A stretch of 64,000 nucleotides of DNA, taken from positions 59,634,268-59,698,267 of the forward strand of contig CM043944.1 in NCBI GenBank assembly GCA_014529385.2, in the 5' to 3' direction. Positions within the stretch are counted from its first letter, which is position 1. Each line of letters starts with the position of its first letter. This stretch comes from Adiantum capillus-veneris (Eukaryota; Streptophyta; Polypodiopsida; Polypodiales; Pteridaceae). Positions 33,999 to 44,449 of the stretch are shown here, piece by piece. A model generated the notes under the pieces. The model saw only the letters and a program-made list of their open reading frames with translations, was not told the DNA's origin and did not search any database. The translations under genes and the position numbers were made by a program.

Positions 33999-35825
33999 TC
34001 ATTTCCTTGTGTCCATATTATAAAGCTTCTTGGTACCTGTCTTTCCATAGAGGCTAATTGTACCATGTCGCCAATCTTGAACAGCTCCCACTGCACGTAA
34101 CCATGGTCTGCCCAGTATAATAGGATATGCTCCCAACCCTGCTGGCATCACATGAAAATCAACCACTACCTTTGCATCATATGCCTCCACTTCTAAGCTC
34201 TTTACAACACCCAAGCATTTTACTTTCTGATGGTTTGCCAATCTGATCCGAAAACCTGACATCCCAGCCACTGTGAGACCCATCTTCTCAACGCATGAGT
34301 GTGTTATGACGCATATTTGGGCTCCGCCATCCACATAACCTTGTCCCAAATTTTTTCTTTTATGCCACACATCTACTATTGGATAAATGTCTGGTAGCTC
34401 ATCCATTGCAAACACCTTTACTGAACCTCTCTCTGGCTCTTTCTCCATTGGGTTAACCATTCTCTTCCACTGTCGCTTTAGCTTAGGCACCATCTCTATA
34501 AGCTGCCCAAAATTAACATCTACCTTCCTGCTCGTCATATCCTCCTTCAAGTCATAGCTTAATTGCCCATCCCCTAGTGGAAAATCTGAAACATGAAACT
34601 TTCGACGAGCTCTCCTTTTCCTCTTGGCCTTGACATCCTCGCCTTCATGGCTCTTTCCTTTCTTCTTACTAGGACCTGGGGCACTTCTTCCTTCCTTATC
34701 CTCTGTGGTCCTCTTCCCAATAGGCATCACTAATGTATCCTCTAGCTTTGATGCCTTCTCCAAGGTGACTACACTTAGCACTTTTGTCTTTCCCATTTCC
34801 TCCTGGGTCAGTCCACTGGTTCCTTCGTCTCCCTTAATTTCGATGCCATAATCATTTGACCTAGTTAGCACCTGTCTTGGCAATGGATACATGTCTCCCC
34901 CCATCCTTGTTGGCTTATCACATTGCGGGCTGATGTGACCCAACTCTCCACAATTATAACATGTGGGCGTCTGCCTCCAAAACCTACCATTGCTTTCTCC
35001 AACACCATTCCTAGGTGTTTCTTCACCTCCTGGCTGATTTGCAAACCTCCCTCGACCTTGATTATTTCCCACTTGACCTAGCATGTTTAGGTTGAGATTC
35101 TTCATCAAATCTACCATTTGCCTCATGTCTTGCCTTAGCCCATCATCTTGCACTGTTGTAGTGACCACTGCCGGCATAACCTGAGTAGTAACAGGAACCA
35201 CTGGCTCGTGATGAACCCCTGACATGCGACCTTGTAAAGACTCTATAGGCTGAAATTCAGACCTCATGGGCAAAGACTCCACCCCTAACTGGCTCATTTT
35301 CCTCAACTTCCACTCTTTGTTCCTTGATACCTCTAGTGCATCTTCATATGTCCTAGGCTTCTTTAGCTCCACTCTCCAACGTATATTCTCCCAAAGACCA
35401 GCCAAGAACATGTCCTTCTTCATTATGTCAGGCGGGGGTACCTGTGGTGCTAAGGCCTTGCACATTCGCTCCCATGCCAATGAAAACTTACGTATGTACG
35501 CATCTACTGGCTCACCTTCCTTTTGCACCAAAGCCTGTACTTCTTGCCACACTTTGTCAGAATCTTCTATCTTCACAAACTCCACTTCCAACCCATGCCG
35601 TAGATTGTCCCAACTCAACCTTACAGGTGGATCAGCCACACGCAACTCCTCTTCAAATGCTTTAGACCAAACTCGTGCATCACTCTTCAAACAAATTTGG
35701 AGAAGGCGTAACATTTGTGTAGGGTCATGAATCTGGTTGCTAATGCAGGCAACCTCCATCTTTTCCAAAAATTCTTCCACATCTTCATCACTTCTTCCAT
35801 GAAACTCCGGATAAGAGAAAGCCAT
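33999..35825 (-). pseudogene. Element B: Gag and protease
   Basis: I take the start as ATG at 35,825 (MAFSYPEFHGRSDEDV), because the 19 upstream codons begin without ATG and F's Gag starts equivalently. The Gag capsid domain spans about residues 5-190 (LPVRLSWDNLRHGLEVEF region, LVQKEGEPVDAYIRKF). A zinc knuckle CYNCGELGHISPQC follows near residue 310. The protease motif is YVDGGAQICVIT with the flap YPIILGRPWLRAVG. DGGA instead of DTGA/DSGA is also seen in F, so it is a feature of this lineage. The frame ends in a TGA that would otherwise run into RT, consistent with one Gag-Pol polyprotein. Confidence 0.88.
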
Positions 35826-36851
35826 GGCTACCCAAATTATGATGCTTTGAGAACCCCTTCGAACACACGTGCAAGAACCCAAAACTTTTCACTACCCAAT
35901 CCCCAGAAACTTCAATGGAGCTCAGCTTTAGATAAGGACAAACACATGCACATCAAATGAGTTTTCATATTTAATCATCGGAATGACAACAGGCAAAGGA
36001 CATTCCAGGATCTCTCTCAATCTTCTTGGACCAAACATAAAGACTATGCGCTACTGGAAAAAGATCTTCCTGGACACATGAACATTAATCTAAATTCTTT
36101 GAGTTAAATGAAAAGGAGTGAACTGAGGGCCATTTTGATCATCCATTAAAGCCAACCATGAAGCTCCCAAGAAGGCACACCTGACTCAACCTCTGATTTT
36201 GCCAAAATTTCAGTAGCATAACAACATAAATGGCTCAAAAGACCAAGAAACCAACCATCATTACTTGGAAAAATTTTGACAGAGTTTCCCCAGAAGTAGA
36301 GCAGTAGGAACCCAAAATATAGACTGTCTATGTATGCATAAACTGTCAACAATAGAACCCGAGCATCAAGTAGGACTCACTAGTACATAGCCTATGGAGA
36401 GGTCACAAAAAGGGTGCTCCAACTACCTGTATCACCGAAAGGATCTCCACATTTAAGAATCCTCCAGCTCAATAAAACCTCACGCTATCGACCCTCACAC
36501 GAAGGCTTATGCAAATCGCGTATAGTCAAGTCTCAGAAATGACTATCTTCCAGACCAAGTCTCAGAAATGGCTGGGACTGCCAAATAAAACCCTATATGG
36601 CTCCACAAAGGCGTACCATGGCAGTTTCCATAAGTAACGTACAATCCAACAGAAAATGCACTCAAACAGGCGCCAAGTGATGCATACCCAAAACAACTGC
36701 AAGTGACATCACTGCTAGTATATCACTGTACTCCAGCTACCTGTACCTATGGTAATCACCCGTACCTGTACCTGTCCCTATAACCTGTAACCTGTAACGT
36801 GTAGCCCCGAATCTCGAAGCTTGAAGCTCGAAGCAGAAGGTACTCGAAGAA
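35826..36851. other. Leader of element B
   Basis: About 1 kb between the Gag start and the primer site on the minus strand. It has no conserved small frames of the kind seen in A and F: the 68-codon minus-strand frame at 36,146-36,352 shows no similarity to them. Near 36,730-36,800 a short GTACCTGT-rich repeat occurs. Confidence 0.55.
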
Positions 36852-36871
36852 GATCCTCCGTGGGGGCGCCA
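36852..36871 (-). other. Primer binding site of B
   Basis: The minus strand reads TGGCGCCCCCACGGAGGATC, starting six bases after the LTR end (GCTCACA TTCTTT). It differs from the A and F sites at only a few positions, suggesting related tRNA primers across the three Tat-like elements. Confidence 0.65.
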
Positions 36872-36877
36872 AAAGAA

Positions 36878-37165
36878 TGTGAGCGGGATGAAAACACACA
36901 CAGCGCCTCTATAACGACCCGACACACACTCTTGGGAAGATACACACACACACTATGGGGCACCACTCAGCTTACACAACACACCTAGCCGAGACAGGGA
37001 ACACACCTCTGGAGTGAGAGGAGAGAGACTATCCACTTGCCCACTCCACACAGACACACACACACACACCCAAAAAAACTCAGCTCAAAAGAGGAGAATT
37101 TCTGATTTTTAGAAACAAATGAGCTTGGGCCAACACCAATGGGGCAAACAGCTCACACAATATGG
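36878..37165 (-). repeat. Right terminal repeat of B (5' LTR)
   Basis: Copy of 29,371-29,665, ending at the junction with A. Similarity persists 8 bp (CAATATGG) beyond GCTCACA before A sequence begins. This makes the exact LTR end uncertain and suggests a truncated LTR or a recombination joint. Confidence 0.75.
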
Positions 37166-40100
37166 AGCTCCATGAAGAATCATCTCAAAGTGAGACGGAG
37201 GAAGGCTGGACCAATAGCACTTCAGAAGGAGAAAGTAGCGGCAGCATTACTGAAGAGGAGTCTTCCATCAAAGTCATGGGGGTAAGGTTTAATCCAAACA
37301 ACCAAGAGACCTCTTGCCCAGGTTTGGAAGAGGTAGGTTCCCAAGAGAACCAAAATGTCCAAGATGAAGGAATGTTAGAAGGTATGTTGTCTACAACACT
37401 TACAAACGACGAAAGAGAGGAGTTCAAATGTGTGCTAAGGAAATTTCCTAAGCTTTTTGTTAAAGACTACACCAATGTGCGTGGAGTAGATGTTGTTCAA
37501 CACAAAATTGAGTTGAAGCCAAAGGCCACACCTAAGGCTCAGAAGCTACGAAGGCTAGGAGTCATCAAGGAGCAGGCTTTACTCAAGGAGGTAGGAAAGC
37601 TTCTAGCAGCAGGTTTCATTTATCCAGTGGAGAATTCAGAGTGGGTCTCTCCCGTTGTTGTCACTCCTAAGAAAAATGGCAAGTGGAGGGTGTGTGTGGA
37701 TTACCGTCCACTTAATGAGGCAACAAAAAGAGATCCCTTTTCCCTCCCATTTCAGGATGAGATACTAAATGAGGTAGCTGGTCATGAGAAGTACAATGTG
37801 TGTGATGGCTACTCGGGTTACTTTCAAATAGGTATCGCATTGGAAGATCAATTGAAAACAACCTTCATCGCTCCTTGGGGTTGTTATGCTTTTAGAGTCA
37901 TGCCATTTGGCCTGACAAATGCTCCTGCAACTTTCCAATGCTTCATGAACATGGTGTTTCAAACATTCTTTGGAAAGTCCATTAGAGTTTTTATAGATGA
38001 TTTTTGCATTTATAGCTCAAAATCATTGCATCTACAAAGGGTAGAAGAAGGTTTAAAGAAGCTCCATGACATGGGAGGTCAACTCAACCCCGATAAGTGC
38101 CACATAGGTGAGGATGAAGTGATCTTGCTTGGTCACAAGGTTTCCTATAAAGGCATTGAGGTGGATCCTTCAAAGGCAAAGGCTCTTATTGAGCTCCCAT
38201 CACCCAAGAATCTCAAAGAGGTCATCTCATTCATTCAAAAGGTGAAGTATATGTCACGCTTTATTCACTTAGCTTCAGAGTTGCTTCATCCTTTGCAAAA
38301 GTTGACACAACAAGTAGAATTTGCATTGTCTGATGAGCTTGAAGAGTACTTTTGTAACATTAAAGTCATCCTGTCAGAACTACCAACACTCTTGCCTCCT
38401 TGTTGGGAGTACACATTCTTTGTTAACTCTAGTGTTGGGAAAGAAACAATTGGAGCGGTTTTATTACAACAAGATCCCCACAGTACCAGGATGCGACCCA
38501 TCTACTTTGCTAGTAGAGTCATGAATGCTTTGGAGAGAGGCTACATGAAGGCAGAACTCATGATGCTTTCTCTCATGTTTGCGGTGAGAAAGTTTAGATC
38601 CTACTTGCTACCAAAACCTTTTGTAATTCTTACTGCAAAAAATTTGTTTCCTTGGGTGTCATCTCAAATGAATCTTAGCACTAGGATCTCAAAGTGGATT
38701 ATGGAATTACAAGAGTTTCAATACTCTTTCAAAGTAGAAGATAGTGTGCGTGCACAATTGGCAGAGATCCTTACTTATAGGGTACATGAGAAGGAGATTA
38801 AGGTGCCTGAAGTAAAGACCCTACCATTGCCACCACCTAAAAGTATTCCTAATGCTTTTACCTTGTTCTTTGATGGAGCTTTTCGACGAGCCACAGGAAA
38901 AGCAGGGGGAGGGCTAGTATTGCTCAACCCAAGTGGAGAGGTGTTCATGAAAGAGAAGGTCAATCTACCAGGTTCAACTAGCAACAATGAAGCATAATAT
39001 GACACACTACTTCATGGTTTAAAGATATGCATTGGCCAAGGTATACAACGTCTCATGGTAAAAGGAGATGCACTTCTCATCGTGAAGCAAATTTTAGGCA
39101 TTTGGGCATGCAAGAATGAAAGCCTAAGGACAAAAGTTCATGCCATTCGTAGATTGTTTAATCAATTTGAAGAAGTGCAACTATATCATATTCCTAGGAA
39201 ACAAAATGAAGATGCCGATTTACTTGCACAATAAGCAGTTACATGTGTTGAGAAAGAAGTGCAGGTCATCATGGTGGCAGCAGCTGTCAAGCAACCGAGA
39301 TACCAGGGATTGGAGTCATTAACTCCCATTATTAGCTACATTTTGGAGGGTGAGTTTCCACAAGACTTCACGAAGGCTCAGAAGAGGAGACTCATGAAAA
39401 AGGCAAGCGCGTATCTCTTTCTAGAAGGATCCCTCTATCAAAGAGGGAAGGATCAAGTGTGCAGAAGAGTACCAACTATCAAGGAAATTCCAGCCATTCT
39501 AAAAGGTTTGCATGAAGAGGCATGTGGTGGTCATTTTGCCCAAGAGTTAACTGTGAAGAAGATTTTTCTTACGGGGTATGTTTGGCCAAGTTTGCATGTG
39601 GATGTCCAACATTGGTGTAAAAGTTGTCACAATTGTCAGGTAAACGGGAATAGAAGATTGGTTTATGGTCCAAGGAAAATCGTGCTTGCAAATGGACCCT
39701 TTGAAAAGTGGGGCATTGATGCTATGGGTCCTCTCCCTAGGACAAAAAATGGTAAACTCTACATTCTAGTGGCTGCAGACTATATGACTAGGTGGGTGGA
39801 AGCACAAAGTGTGGCAAAGGTAAATGAGAGGACAGTGAGCAAATTTGTCTACACTCACATTTGTTGTAGATTTGTCACACCTTTGGAGATTGTTTCTGAT
39901 AATGGTCCAGGGTTTAGAAAGGGCTTGCTCACAGAAGTCTGTGAAGAACTTCACATTCTACATCCTCATAGTACACCCTACTATCCCCAATCAAATGGTT
40001 TGGTAGAAAAAGCTAATGGTGTCATTGTAGACATCATTAGAAAGATGGTGAGAAACAAGACAAAGTTGTGGGATGACTTCTTGGATGGTGCCTTGTGGGC

Positions 40101-40734
40101 GTATCGAAACACATATAGGGAAGCCACGGAGTTTACACCATTTCACTTGGTCTATGGTCAAGAGGCTTTACAACCAATTGAGCTCAACATTCCAACAATG
40201 CGACTTCATGGCAAAGCAACACAAGATGATCAAGAAGCATGGATGGATCGACTTCTTACCTTAGCTGAGCTTGAGTGGAAAAGAGAAGCAGCATACGAGT
40301 GCTACAAGAGGAAAGCCACACAGACGAAGGAAAAACTTGACAAGAAACTGAAGGACAAAGGCATCAATGAAGGAGATCTTGTGCTAAGGTATGACAATCG
40401 ACTCGATAATTGTTTTGATGCCAAATTTGAAACTAGATGGCAGGGGCCATACATAGTTAAGAAGGCTTTCAATTCAAGTTACTATCAACTTATGGACTTG
40501 AATGGGAAAGAGCACTCTAGGAAGGTAAATGGTTATCGCTTGAAGCCCTATTTGAGTCGCCTTCTACCAAAGGATCTACCAAACATCTGTCAAAGGGCAG
40601 CTGTCTCATGTAAGTATTGTTACATGAAGCATGAGTGTGACTCGAGCCAAAATGCCGAGGGGCCAAACAATGAAGATCTTGTCAAGGACTCTCAAATACT
40701 CTCTTTGGAAAAGATGCTTTATGATGGTACATGA
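37162..40734 (+). pseudogene. Element A: RT, two RNases H and integrase
   Basis: One frame with two internal stops (TAA 38,995-38,997 and TAA 39,232-39,234), ending TGA 40,734. RT shows GFIYPVENSEWVSPVVV, CVDYRPLNEATKRDPF, CDGYSGYFQIGIA, MPFGLTNAPATFQ and FIDDFCIYS. The gypsy RNase H begins FFVNSSVGKETIGAVLLQ, without the first catalytic Asp. The second RNase H has LFFDGAF, NNEA (stop) YDTL, VKGDALLIVKQ and QNEDADLLA, so its acidic residues are kept. Integrase has HEEACGGHF...CKSCHNCQ, GIDAMGP, VSDNGPGF and GLVEKANG. The frame opens at the B junction in the acidic linker after protease, so gag and protease are gone and A cannot move on its own. Confidence 0.9.
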
Positions 40735-40762
40735 ATATACCATCATCCTTGGGAAGGGCTAA

Positions 40763-43292
40763 TGATAGCCATTTTTTCGGCTTTCCAAAATTGCCATAGT
40801 AAGCTACCTCACCCTATCAAATCACTCAAACACTGTGGCTATGCCTACCATTTCACTGAACATAGGCGTGTGTGAGTTAGGGGACTTTTCCCATATCTTC
40901 TTAAAAATCCTCAATTAGCTAGTCACTGGGCTAGCTGAGCCAAAATAAAAAAATAAAAAAATAAAAAAATAAAAAATATAAGTATATTATGACCCATTTG
41001 TGTGTAAATATTTCATTTTATATAGGGCCTAAATAAACGGATTTTTCATAATTATTTTGGTATTTATTTAAATATTTCTACCTATGGTGTGTTATTTATG
41101 CTATGTACATTGACTCACCATTACCATATTTTTTCTTACCATTTTGCATACTCTTTATTCCATATAAAAAATAATTTCATGCAAGCTTCTCTTATTTTTG
41201 GTGTAACTCCATCCCAACAAAAATCCAAAAAAAACTAGTTCTATTTATGTGTATATTTTTTTCACTATTGTGATTTTTTCCTACCTACATCTATTCTTTA
41301 TTACTCTCATAAATTAGACCACCAAAAATATTCATCTTTTTATGGTAGACTTATAATGAGAGAGATTTATTTTGACCCCTTTATATTTTTTCCACCTATA
41401 TTATTTATATTTGACATGTACATATTTTTTAGACCCCTCAATATTTGATTTTATTAGTTGTACTATTCATTTATATCATGATCTCAACAATATCTTCAAT
41501 TGTAGACCTACCAAATAAGGTCAAGGGTATGCGGAATACATGCATGCACCATGGGGAGCTCACTCTTGGAGGTATTCAAAAGAATTATCCAAAGAAAGAC
41601 CTCACAAGGACCTTGTGCAGTGGAAAAAATAGTCGGTTTTGCTGAATTTCTAAAAATCAAATGCTCCCCGAATTTGAAAAGGTGATACAAACAAAAGTTG
41701 TAGCTCGTGAGCTGAAATTTCACCTCAAAGTTTTTCATATTTTTTTGAGCTACGATCTGTGAGCTATGATTTTATTGGTGGACCCCAGTTTGCCCATGCT
41801 ATGCAGCCACACTCCCTCTTCCACTTTATCATTTTCCTCTTTCACAAACACTCCTCCCTCTCCTTCCCACTCCCAAACCTACAACTCCCATGTCCTAATT
41901 CACCTTCTTCACCATTGCCACATCTCTCACACCTCCATAGCCTTCATCCTCCATTTCTACACCCTTTGTGTTCCCCTTTCTCTCTACATATATATCCATA
42001 TTACCATACTCTCTTCAACTTTGTAAAGAACTTCAAAAAAACAGCAAAAATCCAAGGATACCCTCTGCAAATGAAGGCTTTTATCATGAATTTTCCAAGG
42101 TTTGAAGATAACATAGCTTCATCGACACGCGCTACTTCGCCAAGCTGACTGCTTCTTCTTCCGGTGCTGTAAAGAGGTGAATGTCAACTTCTCCAAAGCT
42201 TCAACCTCTCTTTACAAGCTCATCCCTTCTCTAACTTTTCTCATCATATATCTCACCATTTGGTGAATGATTTTGTAAATATTTTGTAGTGATAATTACT
42301 AACTACTAACCACTAACCTTATTGTAAAATGCACCCTCTACTAGAGTAGGCACTCCCAAATTATTCACTCAATCCTCTCTCCTTTCATCCTCAATAATTC
42401 TCTTCCCTTGAGCCCACATCCATGTGACTCAAAGGACAAGAGAGACCCAAAACCTATAAATAGAGCCCTTCTCTCCCTTGTAAATCATCACATAATCACA
42501 CTACACCACACCATTCTCAACACATAACACACCACTCTTCAAGCCTAGTTGTGTAGAGTGTGTGCATTGTGAGTGCTCTATTCCATCACTACACATAGGT
42601 GCATGGAGAAACTTGAAGTTAGTTATGCCATCTAGAGGAGTGAGGTGATACTATACTCTTCACCACACTTGTAGCCTACTCTTGTGCATAAATAAGATTT
42701 ATAGTTTTGGGTGCAATTGTATGCTGCAACTACGACTCTTCTCTCCAAATTGACTTGATAAGTTGGCTCATCAGGTGGTTGAAGGTATATTGTTCTTGAA
42801 GTTTGTTGTGCCATTTCATGTTTGGTGGTTTGAGGGCTTGTTGAATTGTTTGCCTAAAAGGTAAATTGTAAGAGGGTGCTCGGTGAGAGGGCTCCCGTGA
42901 CCCTAAGACAATTTGTGTATTGGCAACAAGGTCAAGTTTTGTGTTGTCTCTCTATTTCTCATCAAGCTTTGTGTGCATCTAGTCTTTAAGGCAAAGATTG
43001 AGTTGCTCAACTTGATTTGTGTTCTTTACCTCTCTCTGGCGTGGTGAATGTTTGTGTTTGGTGTGTGTGGCTATCTTGCATTCCCCTCTCTTTGTGCGTT
43101 TGAGTACAAGGAGATATCACGTGCGTCCTAGTTCGCATCTACAACTAGGTGGTGCCCCTTTTCTTGTTTGGTTTCTGGTTGTGGATTGTTGTTGTCTCTG
43201 ATTGTGCTTGCCCCAGCCCCAATTGAGCAGCACGGGAGCCTCGAAGGGTGTTTAGAGGCCGCTCTTCTTGTTGCCCGCCCCGGACCGCCTCA
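40763..43292 (+). repeat. 3' LTR of gypsy A (2,530 bp)
   Basis: Preceded by the purine-rich primer CCTTGGGAAGGGCTAA at 40,747-40,762. Lacks the 86-bp segment found at 27,850-27,935 of the 5' LTR; otherwise close to it. TATA box at 42,455-42,462. Confidence 0.93.
42455..42462 (+). promoter_or_regulatory. TATA box of the 3' LTR of A
   Basis: TATAAATA in the same AACCTATAAATAGAGCCC context as the 5' copy. Sequence upstream differs because of the 86-bp gap, so the two LTR promoters may not be equivalent. A 3' LTR promoter could transcribe outward into neighbouring DNA. Confidence 0.55.
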
Positions 43293-43692
43293 CTAGATAG
43301 CTCCCTCTTCATACAATGTTCCCACTAAACCTTATCATTGGCTAGCATAGTCTCTTTGTAACAAGAAGGCTCACCACTATCTGTCAGCAACACAATGTCC
43401 ACGCCTGGAACAAACCGTTCTGGCGGATGTGAGACTTTTTGAAATCTCCTCGATTGATCAGAGCTTGTACTAGCCTATGTAGTAATTGGCTTTGCAGCTA
43501 TCTGTGCAGGAGGTTATACATTGGAAAACGTCACTTTCCAGAATTCAACCTCTTTCGTTGGCTGCCTATGCATCTTGGTCTCATTGAAGAAAACATCACT
43601 GCTACGGATTACTGATCGACTTTCCGGATCCCATAAAAGATAGTCAAATTGACCATCTACACTATAGCCAATAAAGATGCATTTCTTGGACT
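43293..43692 (-). pseudogene. Copia element C: region between integrase and RT
   Basis: The minus strand encodes KSKKCIFIGYSVDGQFDYLLWDPESRS and SSDVFFNETKMH, the conserved post-integrase part of copia polyproteins, then degenerates towards 43,293, where A is inserted. At 43,692 copia D cuts C, so the Gag, protease and integrase of C lie beyond the window. Left flank of D: GGACT. Confidence 0.85.
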
Positions 43693-44399
43693 TGCTAGGA
43701 AATATGACGTAGCTAAATAGATATTTGAGTAGATTACTTAATGGAGAGAGATAGATTTCACACACAAGAGATTATAGAGTAGAGAGAGAGAGAGAGAGTA
43801 CACACAATATACGTGGTTCACCCAATGTGGGCTACGTCCACTAGAAAGCAGCCACTCAATGGCTTTAGTACATCAAAAGAAGAATTAGTTTACAAAGGGA
43901 TTATACCCTTAATGGAGCTCCTGCCTTGCTTCACTCTCACCACCTCACACTCACCTTGTTGCATCAACTTCACACTATGAAATGTGTGTAGAAATGGCCT
44001 CCTTTTATAGGCCAAAAGGGTTTCCCTCTCTCATGAGAGCCAGCTATGTGTAGCCGCCCTTGTGTAGATAAGTCCAAATCGGACCCTCCAATCCGCCCAT
44101 GTGTGGCCGCCCTTGAGAAGACAAGTCCGCTTTTGAATTCAGCCACCGGCCATTGACTTCCGACCACCGGCCAACCAACTGGTTGTTTTTCAACCACTTT
44201 CCGGCCGCCGTCCTGCCATAATATTCCGACGAAAATGAATATTCCGGCGAATTTTTTACCGTGGAAATTTTGGTTTCCGGCGAGTGATTTTTCTTCACGC
44301 ACGATGGCTTCTCCTCATAGTGGGGGCCTTACAAATGTGCGTTTTTACCACAGAAAATTACAAGGGTAAATCACGCTCCATACTTAACAATCTCCCACT
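43693..44399 (-). repeat. 3' LTR of copia D (707 bp)
   Basis: On the minus strand it starts TGTTAAGTATGGAGCGTG, directly after the purine tract CTCCAAGTGGGAGAT, and ends CATATTTCCTAGCA at 43,693. A (GA)n run lies at about 43,780-43,798. Confidence 0.9.
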
Positions 44400-44449
44400 T
44401 GGAGACTAATCTCCAAACCAAACCTGTGACTGATTTCCATCCTGGCTTC

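Larger units (their letters stand above)
29371..37165 (-). mobile_element. Ty3/gypsy (Tat-like) element B nested in A, minus strand
   Basis: Terminal repeats of at least 287 bp (29,371-29,665 and 36,878-37,165) begin TGTGAGCGGG on the plus strand and share sequence through CAATATGG. On the minus strand the right copy is followed by a primer site. The interior encodes Gag, protease, RT, RNase H, a second RNase H and integrase on the minus strand. No target duplication is visible (left flank AACGT, right flank starting AGCTC or CAATA), and A lacks its gag and protease exactly where B sits. No purine tract adjoins the left repeat, so the true LTR may extend further inward and the right copy may be truncated. 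Confidence 0.85.
26168..43292 (+). mobile_element. Ty3/gypsy (Tat-like) element A, carrying nested element B
   Basis: LTRs at 26,168-28,779 and 40,763-43,292 begin TGATAG and end GCCTCA. CTAG occurs immediately outside both ends (26,164-26,167 and 43,293-43,296). If the LTR is taken to end at C, a 5-bp ACTAG fits instead. Removing the element and one CTAG rejoins the copia C reading frame, which confirms the boundaries. Internal order: primer site, two small frames, then gag/protease missing and replaced by element B, then RT, RNase H, a second RNase H and integrase. By eye, the LTRs differ at roughly 2% of sites plus an 86-bp gap. Confidence 0.92.

Noticed and set aside
29366-37162. Target-site duplication for element B
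   Set aside because: Compared AACGT with CAATA and AGCTC at the possible ends; none match, so no duplication is claimed.
43514-43765. Independent 83-residue gene
   Set aside because: It is the post-integrase segment of copia C, cut on both sides by A and D, running into D's LTR.
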